A DNA stretch of 64,000 bases from Brachyhypopomus gauderio (taxonomy: Eukaryota > Chordata > Actinopteri > Gymnotiformes > Hypopomidae): the NCBI RefSeq assembly GCF_052324685.1, contig NW_027506903.1, positions 147,036 to 211,035 on the forward strand, given 5' to 3'. The notes under the pieces are model-generated. The model saw nothing but the letters and a program-made list of their open reading frames with translations, had not been told where the DNA came from and searched no databases. Position 1 is the stretch's first letter, and every line of letters begins with the position of its first letter. A program made the position numbers and the translations under genes. Positions 14,674 through 26,479 of this stretch are shown here, piece by piece.

Positions 14674-15260
14674 TTAAGACCAGAGATTAGGAGTTTGGTT
14701 TTGGGTTAAGACCAGAGGTTGAGAGTTTGGGTTTGGGTTAAGAGCAGAGATTAAAAGTTTGGGTTTGGGTTAAGACCAAAGGTCAAGAGTTTGGGTTTGG
14801 GTTAAGACCAGGGGTCAAGAGTTTGGGTTTGGGTTAAGACCAGAGGTTAAGAGTTTGGGTTTGGGTTAAGACCAGAGATTAAAAGTTTGGGTTTGGATTA
14901 AGACCAAATGTCAAGAATTTGGGTTTGGGTTAAGACCAGAGATTAAAAGTTTGGGTTTGGATTAAGACCAAATGTCAAGAATTTGGGTTTGGGTTAAGAC
15001 CAGAGGTTAAGAGTTTGGGTTTGGGTTAAGACCAGAGGTTAAGAGCTTGGGTTAAAACCTGGATTAAGACCTGAGATGAATAGTTTGGGTTTGGGTTAAT
15101 ACCTGTATTAAAACCAGAGATTAAGAGTTTGGGTTAAAACCTAGGTAAAGACCAGAGATTAAGAGTTTGGGTTTGGGTTAAGACCAGAGGTCAAGAGTTC
15201 GGGTTTTGGTTAAAATCTGGATTAAGACTAGATATTAAGAGTTTGGGTTTGGATAAAGAC
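14674..15260. repeat. 32-bp minisatellite (GGGTTTGGGTTAAGACC-type)
   Basis: Roughly 18 degenerate copies of a unit of about 32 bp of the form TTAAGACCAGAG...AGAGTTTGGGTTTGGG. Copies differ by point changes and some truncated units (for example near 15050-15130). No gene overlaps it. Confidence 0.9.
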
Positions 15261-16410
15261 CTGTGTTAAATCCCAGGAAGAAGACCTGTGAGCAAACCCA
15301 TTGTTAGTAAAATCCATTATTGCATTCTTGTCTGACATAAGTAATAATGTATTGACTGATGTGTTAAAGCAGCATGAACTGGGCATTTAAAGCACACAGG
15401 GAGGTTGTACGTCGAGTTTACATCACAGCTTCCTAAATCTGAAGGGGATGCATAGGACTGTCTCCTTGGCAACCGTCTACGTATAGCAGGATTACAGCAG
15501 GAGTATCCACATAGCTTCGAATTATACCAATAATTATACCAATAATCACATTATATTACCTATTCTAAAACCTTGTGTTGAACACTGATGAAGTCTTTTT
15601 TTGTGAAACCAGACAGAATGCACACTACAAATTCACAAATGAACAAAATGGCATTCGATAGTCTATGAATCCCCGTGAAGTTCACTTGGTTTTGAATTTT
15701 TAGAAAAAGTAAACGCTAAACGTGAAGTCACTTCAGAATATGCAGAATATGAATGTCGACGTAGGGCCTTGTTTCTGCTGTGCGAAATGGGAGTTCACAA
15801 CTCAAGAGCGATGCGAGTTTTCTCACAGGTCGAGGAAGGTCCTCGGCTGGCCGGGCCATCAGAGCTGAGGCGTGTTTGTGTGCACATAGCGCTCTCATTC
15901 GTTGACTTAAATTACGCCCTCCACATTGGGTGGGCAACAGGAAATAAATCTCTCTAAACAAATGCTGTGAATGTCATGGACGTGGTGTGTGTAGCTGTAG
16001 GTGTGGGTGGAGCCAGGGGCACTTGGGCAGATTCAGCTCACACACATCACTCCTCTGACCAGTTTACCACCACTGGTGTATTTATTATGTCTTACAGGTC
16101 CCCCCAAGATCTTAAGAACACACACACACACACACACAGATAGATAAAGTGAAGATCCAATCGTCATTTCACCATCTCCCTGAATAGGAAAACAAAGCTA
16201 AATTGTAAACAAAGTAAAAGTGTTGAGCCTGCAGGGGAAAAAGAAAAGAAAGAACAGATGAGAAAAGAAAAGAGAGATTTTTGGATGTTCAGGTTTGTGT
16301 AGCTGTGACCGGCCCAGCGAGTGGAGACTGACCTCTTTAACGCTTCTACAAAACGGAGCTTGAATAATGAGATGTATTTATGAAGACCACTGGGGGGGCG
16401 GGAAGGTAGC
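15261..16410. other. Gene-free spacer
   Basis: A short (AC)n lies near 16120-16138. No coding exon seen. Confidence 0.5.
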
Positions 16411-16419
16411 TGGTGGAGT

Positions 16420-16735
16420 TGGGGGGGGGGGGGGGGGGGAGTGTGGAGTTGGGCGGGGGGTCTGGTGGAGGTGGAGTGGGGGGGTATGGTGGGATAGAGT
16501 TGGGCGGGGGGTCTGGTGGAGGTGGAGTGGGGGGGTATGGTGGGATAGAGTTGGGCGGGGGGTCTGGTGGAGGTGGAGTGGGGGGGGTATGGAGGGATAG
16601 AGTTGGGGGGGGTCTGGTGGAGGTGGAGTGGGGGGGTATGGAGGGATAGAGTTGGGGGGGGTCTGGTGGAGGTGGAGTGGGGGGGTATGGTGGGATAGAG
16701 TTGGGGGGGGTCTGGTGGAGGTGGAGTGGGGAGGG
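16420..16735. repeat. G-rich minisatellite, unit about 48-52 bp
   Basis: Around six copies of a unit containing GGGATAGAGTTGGG and TCTGGTGGAGGTGGAGTG, separated by runs of 6-8 G. The first clear copies are spaced 51 bp apart. The array begins in a poly-G tract of about 17 and could form G-quadruplexes. Confidence 0.9.
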
Positions 16736-16784
16736 TCTTTTTGAAAAGGAGCAGACTGGAGATTGAATGGAGAGGGGTTAAAGA

Positions 16785-16876
16785 ATGGGGGGGGGGGTTA
16801 GGGAGACGGAGTGTGTATGTGTGGGGGGGGGGGGGTTAGGGAGACGGAGTGTGTATGTGTGGGGGGGGGGGGGGGC
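16785..16876. repeat. Tandem duplication with poly-G tracts
   Basis: A segment GTTAGGGAGACGGAGTGTGT, extended by a few bases and a G run, appears twice in a row. It is followed by more G, then by a GA-rich polypurine tract at about 16925-16995. Confidence 0.85.
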
Positions 16877-17436
16877 ATGGTGCTTTTGGGCCTCCACTAG
16901 TGGGGTGCAGAGGGGCAGCTGTGAAAAGAGTGGGGTGGAAAGAGAGGGAGAGACAGACAGAGAGAGAGAGAGACAGACAGAGAGAGAGAGAGAGGCATCT
17001 GTGAAAGGAGTGGAGCCCTTTTTCCCACGCCCAGCACGACACGAAACAGTCGCACAGCCTGGAAGGGTCACGTCACACACGGCTAATATATACGCAGAGC
17101 GACAGAGAATATCAGAGAGAGACAGACAGAAAGTGTCTGATGATAGACACCTGCATCTCTCAGACACACTCATGTCTCACTCTCCACCCTACAGGAGCAC
17201 AGCTCCAGCATCCATAGATGGTGAAAGACCGTCTTATTGACCTCAGTGAAACATACTAATTAATTCAAGGCCAGTTTTTTTTCATGCAAATTCTAGTGTA
17301 GTTCATGAAAAATGCCTGTGTGGTTTGCTTATGTTTGCAAAAAATATATTTTTTTAAACTACAGTCACTCAGCAAACTTGGCCAGCCGATTGCTAAACTT
17401 GGCCTTGTACATGTCTGTCTCTGAGTCATGACCATA

Positions 17437-17438
<2 letters not shown>

Positions 17439-17498
<60 letters not shown>
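17439..17498. repeat. (GT)n microsatellite
   Basis: A pure GT run of about 60 bases. A second short (GT)n with an 18-base G tract follows at about 17553-17590, and a third short (GT)n at about 17691-17715. Confidence 0.95.
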
Positions 17499-17500
<2 letters not shown>

Positions 17501-17558
17501 AGGAGAGGCAGACTGATCTAGTGAGACAGAAAGAGCAGCTCAACACAAACCGTTGTGT

Positions 17559-17589
<31 letters not shown>

Positions 17590-17715
17590 TGTCTGTTAGT
17601 GGAATACATAGCAACTTAGTTGGAATGTCTTTCTGAGGGTCATTCAATAAGATCTGTGATCTATGTCCATAATAGGGGGCCAACAGAGGGTGTGTGTGTG
17701 TGTGTGTGTGTGTGT

Positions 17716-19471
<1,756 letters not shown>

Positions 19472-20020
19472 ATACGCCGCTTGCTAGTTCGGTGCAGTAT
19501 AGAGCAAACACACACAGGCTTCGTGGAAACAGGAGAAGTGTGTGAATGGCCCTAAATGGTCGTTTCAGGCTAATCTGTTTATTTGTTCAATTCATTAGCA
19601 TTCCTGAATCTATTATTAGTTGTCTGTACTTGTGTTTCAGGGGGTGACTACGAAATAAAGACAAGATGTTTATTTTACAAACATGGCAAAACACATATAA
19701 CAGAAGTAAGTATAATAGAAAATGTGCCCATTACATTTATATTAATTATGATGAAAAATACCTGAAAATATGTAGGAAGTGAGATATTTGTGAGTAAAAC
19801 TACATTCCTGTGTCTCTTGAGTTCATGTAAGGTTTGTTATAATGTCGGAGTGAATTAAGTTTGAAACGTTGTTCATGTGTGTTCAGATCACCTGCCTCTC
19901 CCGTGTCAGTCAGGGTGTGTGTTGCATTGTCATTATTCCACTATGGTTAGGACTGATAAACTCAGCATGTGTTAGTATGCACAGAAAAATCACATATTGT
20001 GTATGTGTGCACACACATGC

Positions 20021-20052
<32 letters not shown>

Positions 20053-21420
20053 TTTTGCTTAGTCCATTTGTTCTAGTCTCTCTTTATCTCTCTCTCTCTG
20101 TCTCTATCTCTCTCTGTCTGTCTGTCTCTCTGTGTGTGTCTTTCTGTCTCACTCTCTATCTCGCTCTCTCTGTCTGTCTCACTCTCTATCTCGCTCTCTC
20201 TGTCTGTCCCTCTGTCTCTCTCTCTGTCTGTCTCACTCTCTCAGGCCTGGTATGAGTGATGTAGAGAAGAGTAGGGGAGGTTGCTATGGTGACAAATTGT
20301 CAGAGTTAACCAGAGGGGAAACAAATAAAGAGCAGTTAGAGTGGAGAGCTGTGTGTGTGTGTGTGTGTGGGGGGGGGGGGGTGCATACACCCCTGAGGTT
20401 GCCATGTTGTTCATCTCAGATAAGATGCTGAAATGTTAATTCAGTTGCAGCTGCCACTATACAGCAGAACTCACATAAGGAACAAACACACCAGCGTGTG
20501 AAGCGCAGTCTCCTCCCTGATTACCTAAATACTTCAACCCCCGGGGCTTTTCTGCCATGACACTTATACCCTTATTCCCCCAGCACTCACTACCCCCCCC
20601 CCCCATCTCTCTTTCTCCCCCCCTCTCTGTCTCATTCCAGATAGATCTGTCACTTCATTTTCCTTCAGTTTCCCTCTCGCACCTGTCTCTTGTCCCTCAG
20701 TGTCCCGCGTTAGTGTCCCGCACCAGCCAAGTGTCCTGCGGTGTCCTGCTCTTGCTCTCTGCCCACGTCCAGGTGTTTCGGAGACCGGTAGCGCTGTTGC
20801 CATGGCGCGGGTGGAGTCACCGTGCTGCGTCCCTCCCCACCTGGGCTTCTCCACCCGTGATATTTACAACTTTCCCTCAGCCCGCCTTTCCAGGACCAGT
20901 CCAAAGCCACGGACGGAAGCCCCCCCCCCCCCCCCCCCCCTCCACTCTTTCTCCTCCAGAGCCTCCCTTCCTCCCTCCATCCATTCATCCACCCACCCAT
21001 CCATCCATCCAGGGTGGATACAATGGCGGGGCCTTGCGCCGGGCCCGATCGGGCCATGTCTATGCTGGCGGCAGCCCGAGGAGTGTGAATGTTCGCGGGC
21101 TCTATTGTCCCTGCGTGGACAGGGAGTTAACACCCATGTCCGGGCCCCGTGAATGGAGTCATTGTGTCTGAAACACCCAGTGTGCCCCCAACTCTGCCCC
21201 CCCACTCTCCCACAGCCCCCCCATGCCTGCATACTCCCACATACTGCTTGCAAAAAGTACTCGCCACAGAATACTCCGCGTGGTCTGCGGTCACAAACGT
21301 TGAGCTCAGATTGTAAAGATCGTACGGTGCATAAATCACGGCCATTTGCATCAGGCGCTTTGAGGCCAGCGCGGGACACAAACGGCTGAATCCGGCTTTG
21401 TTGTTCTTTTTCGTTTTCTG
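19472..21420. other. Gene-free spacer with pyrimidine-rich tracts
   Basis: It contains a short (CA)n (about 20030-20052), a CTCT/CTGT-rich tract (20075-20240), poly-C tracts (for example 20596-20604 and 20922-20940) and a (CATC)n-like stretch near 20978-21012. Long ORFs on both strands are low-complexity and overlapping. Confidence 0.5.
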
Positions 21421-21423
21421 CAG

Positions 21424-22435
21424 CGAAGAGGATGAGAAGACTCGGAGAGGAAGAGGAGGAGGAGGAGGGGGGATGGAGAATGGCAAGAGACAGATGGATG
21501 AACTCTGCGAGCAGCTACTCAGACTGCGATGGCCAAGGGCCCTGCTCCTCCGCACGGCTCCGTCTCAATCCCGGGGAGCGCGGTAACGCGCTGAGGCCAG
21601 CTGGGGTGAGCCGGTGTGGGCTTGAGAGGCAGCCTGAACCCCCCTCGGTCAACAGCACCTCTGGAGCGCAGAGATCGAGAGAAATCAATACAAAGAAAGA
21701 GGAACCGAGACTGGAACACCCAAGCTAGCTCCTAGCCTGCAAGCTGATGACCTCACACACACAAGAATATATACAAGTACATATTTATTCTCTCTCTCAC
21801 ATGCACACACACACACACACAATACTGCTAGCAAACACCGGTCCTGATTCGGTGTGTGTGTGTTTGGGTATGTTCCTACATAAGTAAGTTTTACCTTGAG
21901 GGCATCTTATATTACAGTCCAGAGTGGCCTCGGTTATGTTTCCGTGAGAAGGCTGAAGGCCCCACAACTCCACCACGTTCCTCTCCTGCACGCCACGGTC
22001 TCCACAGCCCCCTCCGTCTCCACACTGGGAGATGAACGTCCAACCATGAACTCCAATCCCGAGCACCTCCCAGTGCGTTCCCTCGGAAGGAGAGCGACCC
22101 CGACCCCGACGTTCCTCTCTGCTCCTCCTCGTCTGAGGAGATTTCCTCTCCAGACATCCACGCCTGTAACGGCCGCCCCCCTCCCCGTGCCGAGTGGAGG
22201 CTCTCAGCCCGGACACTCCGCCTTGTCCGGGGCGGCAGGCCACGCCCCAATCCCCACGCCCGCCGTGGAGCTAACGGACAATGGGACACCCGACGAAGAA
22301 CCACGACAGAGGGGACGCGGAACCAGACAGCGGACGGACGTGAGCGCGGCTAACGAGGTGAGTCTAGACGAAGTGGCACACAGGAGTTGTGCTCGGTGTA
22401 AACTCCGGGCTAACGCAGCGCCGTGTCTGTTCTGA
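21424..22435 (+). other. Possible exon-like region of unknown nature
   Basis: A good 3' splice site (T-rich tract then CTGCAG at 21418-21423) precedes a GA-rich stretch open in two plus frames. Further on, an open frame runs from 21896 to 22435 (179 codons) with no recognisable domain; frames on the opposite strand are equally open because the region is GC-rich. I do not recognise any product. The choice is between a non-coding exon, a lineage-specific coding exon and chance, and I favour chance or non-coding. Confidence 0.15.
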
Positions 22436-22643
22436 ACGGTATTACAAAAAGCCTCACAGAAGATTAGATTATAGTAAATGTAGTTTCCTGGAAATGGAAT
22501 AAGATGTTTAAAAAAAGAGTGACAGGCAAAGTGGATCGTACCATTTTGTAGTCTTGGGTGGGTTTATTGCGAGTGCAGTAAATGATGAACTCAGGTAATG
22601 AAAGCTCACTCTACTGTTCACCGCCACATGCCCGTGCCAGTCA

Positions 22644-23030
22644 GACAGTGGTGCCAGTCTGCCCTGTGTGGGGTGTGGTGGGGTCAGTCTGCCCTGTGTG
22701 GGGTGTGGTGGTGCCAGTCTGCCCTGTGTGGGGTGTGGTGGGGTCAGTCTGCCCTGTGTGGGGGTGTGGTGGGGTCAGTCTGACCTGTGTGGGGTGTGGT
22801 GGGGTCAGTCTGACCTGTGTGAGGCGTGGTGGGGTCAGTCTGTCCTGTGTGAGGCGTGGTGGGGTCAGTCTGTCCTGTGTGAGGCGTGGTGGGGTCAGTC
22901 TGTCCTGTGTGAGGCGTGGTGGGGTCAGTCTGCCCTGTGTGGGGCGTGGTGGGGTCAGTCTGCCCTGTGTGGGGTGTGGTGGGGTCAGTCTGTCCTGTGT
23001 GAGGCGTGGTGGGGTCAGTCTGTCCACTGT
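22644..23030. repeat. 30-bp minisatellite
   Basis: About 13 copies of a 30-bp unit built on GGGGTCAGTCTGNCCTGTGT plus G/T-rich filler. Because 30 is a multiple of three, the array is open in several frames on both strands. Two main subtypes alternate (GGGGTGTGGT and GAGGCGTGGT endings). Confidence 0.95.
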
Positions 23031-23078
23031 TGCCCGGGCTGCTGGGTCAGGGAGCATCTGGCTGGCACGGCCACAGAC

Positions 23079-23292
23079 AAAATGGCCGTCATCGCCGCCG
23101 CCGACTGGCCGTTTCCCTCCAAAAGATGGCGGCACCACTTTTTTCCCAGCTTTTTCTCTTGCCGTTTGCCATCTGTGCGACCGTTAGCCATATGCAAATG
23201 CTGCCTAATTGCATTTGCATATCCTTGAATTAGTTAGCGGGCCTTGAGAACGAGGCTAATCGCTCGCGAACATGGAGGCCAAGTATGCAAAT
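23079..23292. promoter_or_regulatory. Candidate enhancer: YY1-like sites plus POU octamers
   Basis: AAAATGGCCGTCAT (23079-23092) and AAGATGGCGGC (23123-23133) match the YY1 core. They are followed by ATGCAAAT octamers at 23192-23199, 23213-23220 (reverse) and 23285-23292. The first two octamers form a perfect inverted repeat with 12-bp arms (23190-23201 and 23211-23222). Function as an enhancer is inferred from motif density only. Confidence 0.35.
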
Positions 23293-23339
23293 CACTCCAC
23301 GGGGGGCATGTTGAGAAAAAAGGAACCTGCGTTGGTGCT

Positions 23340-23404
23340 TACCCCTCCCCCCTCCCTCCTTCTACCCCTCCCCCCCCTCCCTCCTTCTACCCCTCCCTCC
23401 CTCC

Positions 23405-23435
<31 letters not shown>

Positions 23436-23635
23436 CCCATCTATCTCTCGTCTTTCTCCCTTTCCCTCTCTCTCACCCCCTTTCTCTCTCTCTATCCCCC
23501 TCTCTCTCTCTCTCTCTCTCTGTCCCCCTTTCCCTCTCTCTCACCCCCTTTCTCTCTCTCTTTCCCTTTCTCTGTCTCTCTCTGTCCCCCCCTCTCTCTC
23601 TCTGTCCCCCTTTCTCTCTCTCTTTCCTCTAATCT
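23340..23635. repeat. Polypyrimidine tract (C/T-rich, about 300 bp)
   Basis: The plus strand is almost entirely C and T, mixing CCCTCC, (CT)n and CCCCCTTTCC modules; a potential triplex (H-DNA) former. Confidence 0.9.
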
Positions 23636-23784
23636 TTTATGCCCTGCATTAACTGTGTTTTATAGCTGTCAGTAGAGCTACGCTAATTCTGCCATATGAG
23701 ATGTGTGAGCTAGCTAGACGTTTCAGTCGACAACTACCCCCCACCCCACCCCCCATGCAAATCTCTCACTGTAAAGGCAAAGAA

Positions 23785-23790
23785 GGGGGT

Positions 23791-23825
<35 letters not shown>
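23785..23825. repeat. Poly-G tract of about 40 bases
   Basis: One T interrupts the start; otherwise the tract is pure G. Such a length is often unstable in sequencing, so the exact count is doubtful. Confidence 0.9.
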
Positions 23826-23827
<2 letters not shown>

Positions 23828-24361
23828 AGTCCATGACAGTCTCCTGGGCAGACAGACCATAATTACCCCATCACTATGCACACAGCTCGCCGCCTTGGCT
23901 CAGAGAATGTGTCGTTGCACCCGTCGGTGTGTGTGTGTGTGTGTGTGTGTGTCGTGCCCATTGTGGAAGCATGTGCCATGTGGTAAAGGCTTTGCTTCGC
24001 CTCAGACCTCCCATTGTGAGCACAGATCAGTACCATCACACGGGCATCATAAATAATTCACCACACCAGCGATGGCAACGTCGCCGTCTGCCGTAAAATC
24101 TGACGTGACGTCGATGTACAGTAAGCCGGTGTCTGTCTGTCGGGGGCCGTTTGTGAGGAACACGCCAGGTTCAGGTTCACCCACTGGTCTCTCCTCTCTC
24201 TTGTGGTGTGTTCACACTTAAGGCACATTTTTAAGCCTAATTACAACAGACAGTGTGGTTTGCTTTGACAAGGATGTAGCACTCAGCGATGTCTGCTACG
24301 TGACACACATCTCGCATGCCCACACGTGTGTGAGAGCACGCGTGTGTGTGTGTGTGTGTCG

Positions 24362-24861
24362 NNNNNNNNNNNNNNNNNNNNNNNNNNNNNNNNNNNNNNN
24401 NNNNNNNNNNNNNNNNNNNNNNNNNNNNNNNNNNNNNNNNNNNNNNNNNNNNNNNNNNNNNNNNNNNNNNNNNNNNNNNNNNNNNNNNNNNNNNNNNNNN
24501 NNNNNNNNNNNNNNNNNNNNNNNNNNNNNNNNNNNNNNNNNNNNNNNNNNNNNNNNNNNNNNNNNNNNNNNNNNNNNNNNNNNNNNNNNNNNNNNNNNNN
24601 NNNNNNNNNNNNNNNNNNNNNNNNNNNNNNNNNNNNNNNNNNNNNNNNNNNNNNNNNNNNNNNNNNNNNNNNNNNNNNNNNNNNNNNNNNNNNNNNNNNN
24701 NNNNNNNNNNNNNNNNNNNNNNNNNNNNNNNNNNNNNNNNNNNNNNNNNNNNNNNNNNNNNNNNNNNNNNNNNNNNNNNNNNNNNNNNNNNNNNNNNNNN
24801 NNNNNNNNNNNNNNNNNNNNNNNNNNNNNNNNNNNNNNNNNNNNNNNNNNNNNNNNNNNNN
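24362..24861. other. Assembly gap (500 N)
   Basis: Exactly 500 N, preceded by a (GT)n stretch ending in TCG. A round 500 suggests a gap of unknown true size placed at a repeat. Any reading frame through it has no meaning. Confidence 0.99.
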
Positions 24862-25600
24862 GTACACCAGCAGGGATGTAAATATATTCAGAGTGAAGGA
24901 ACGCTGAGGGCTTCTGCACGTGGTTCTGTCTCACGTTCCTCCATGTGGCCACAGCTCATTTTGCGTGCTTTAGAAACAGAATCTAATTCTCTGCATGGAG
25001 CACTAATTTTAGATTAGTTGTCAAAAAATCTAGGACATCACCCTCTTAATTTTCAGCTAACCCTAAAAGACGAAATTAGCTCGGATTTTCGCGTTTGAGA
25101 AACGGCGGTTGAATTCAGATCAGCAACTTCCTCCAGACTCCAAACATTACGTAACACTCAGACTTCAAAATCTCTGGGCGTTGTCTCGTCAGATGCACCT
25201 GTGTTGACGTCCCCATGCGGGTTCTGCTCCTCTGCACACAGGAGGTCACAGGAAGCTGCCCCTCAGGATGGTGTCCATAGGCTGAGGGTAGAGGCGGGCC
25301 CTGCGGCTACAGTGAGGTCATCATATTTAAACATGCGTGCTTTCGGTCCGACCCACGTTGGTTCTGGTTAGGCATGGTGGCTGTGGACTACCATGCTTCT
25401 GGTTCAGCTTAGCGATTGTGGACTTCCGTGGTTCTGGATCGGCACGGTGACTGCAGAGCGTCATGGTTTCGGGTCGGTATGGTGATTGTGGACCACCATG
25501 GTTACGGGTCGGCATGGCCTATGGTCTGTGTGCTGGACGAGTGGACTGCTGGATGACATTCACACAGCAACGACAAAATGGCGCATACGCCCTGCTCGTC
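24862..25600. other. Gene-free spacer with short degenerate repeats
   Basis: Around 25355-25520 a unit of roughly 45 bp (GGTTCTGG/GGTTTCGGGTCGGYATGGTG, then GACTACCATG-type) repeats about four times in diverged form. No gene seen. Confidence 0.5.
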
Positions 25601-25602
25601 TA

Positions 25603-25604
<2 letters not shown>

Positions 25605-25686
<82 letters not shown>
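25605..25686. repeat. (GT)n microsatellite
   Basis: A pure GT run of about 82 bases. A second (GT)n of about 42 bases plus a G tract follows at 25828-25892. Confidence 0.97.
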
Positions 25687-25690
<4 letters not shown>

Positions 25691-25823
25691 CTAGTGGGGG
25701 CATGAGGTTTGGCTTGCATTTGAACATGGGGCTTTTTGGGGTTCGTCTTTGGGGGATGGGGTACAGAGGGAGGTCTGGCTGTCTGGGACAGAAAAGATCC
25801 CATTAAAATGTGTGTATGGATGA

Positions 25824-25873
<50 letters not shown>

Positions 25874-26018
25874 ATTTGGGGGGGGGGGGGGGGGGTTAAC
25901 AGGGAGAGAATAGTGTCTGGCTTGGCACATGTGTCTATGTGAGAGGCTAATTTGCATATTTAGCCTAGCTTGACTGCACATATGTCACCCAGCCTAAACA
26001 GATGCAATGACACGTCGA

Positions 26019-26037
26019 CCCCCCCCCCCCCCCCCCC

Positions 26038-26100
<63 letters not shown>
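26019..26100. repeat. Poly-C tract and (AC)n microsatellite
   Basis: About 19 C at 26019-26037, then a pure (AC)n of about 62 bases. Confidence 0.97.
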
Positions 26101-26102
<2 letters not shown>

Positions 26103-26440
26103 CACCCCAACTCAAATAATAATGCCACTGAATAAACCTGACGCGTCATGTCACTATCAACGGCCACTTTAGTGTTCCCAGGTTGCCTGAGCAGAAAGCG
26201 CCCAGTACCACAGAGAGCACGGACCGGGCTACGCAGACCCGGCTACGCGGCAGCTCATTGGTGGAGTGGGGTGACATTGATACCACAAAGCCACTGGGTT
26301 CCCCATCTCCATGACAACGGGGTGGCCCCAGCCAATGCCATGCAAGCAGGAACAGGAAGCAGAGGTGGAGAGAGGCAGAGTTGACCCTACCCACGCTGGG
26401 GAGCCAGGAACATTGAAGCAGAGGGAGTGTGTGCTCAAAG

Positions 26441-26477
26441 GTGAGCACACGTGAGCACACGTGAGCACACGTGAGCG
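26441..26477. repeat. 10-bp tandem repeat carrying three CACGTG E-boxes
   Basis: GTGAGCACAC is repeated exactly three times and then begins again. Each junction makes a perfect CACGTG (26448-26453, 26458-26463, 26468-26473) spaced 10 bp apart, close to one DNA helical turn. CACGTG is the USF/MYC/CLOCK-class E-box; binding here is inference. Confidence 0.8.
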
Positions 26478-26479
26478 TT

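Noticed and set aside
16367-16649. Glycine-rich ORFs at the G-rich minisatellite
   Set aside because: Translation of G tracts and a roughly 51-bp repeat; no start context, splice signals or homology.
22582-23228. Long ORFs on both strands over the 30-bp minisatellite
   Set aside because: Same reason: a tandem repeat with a codon-multiple period, no non-repeat domain.
24255-25017. Reading frames of around 200 codons through the N run
   Set aside because: They consist almost entirely of undefined codons from the assembly gap.
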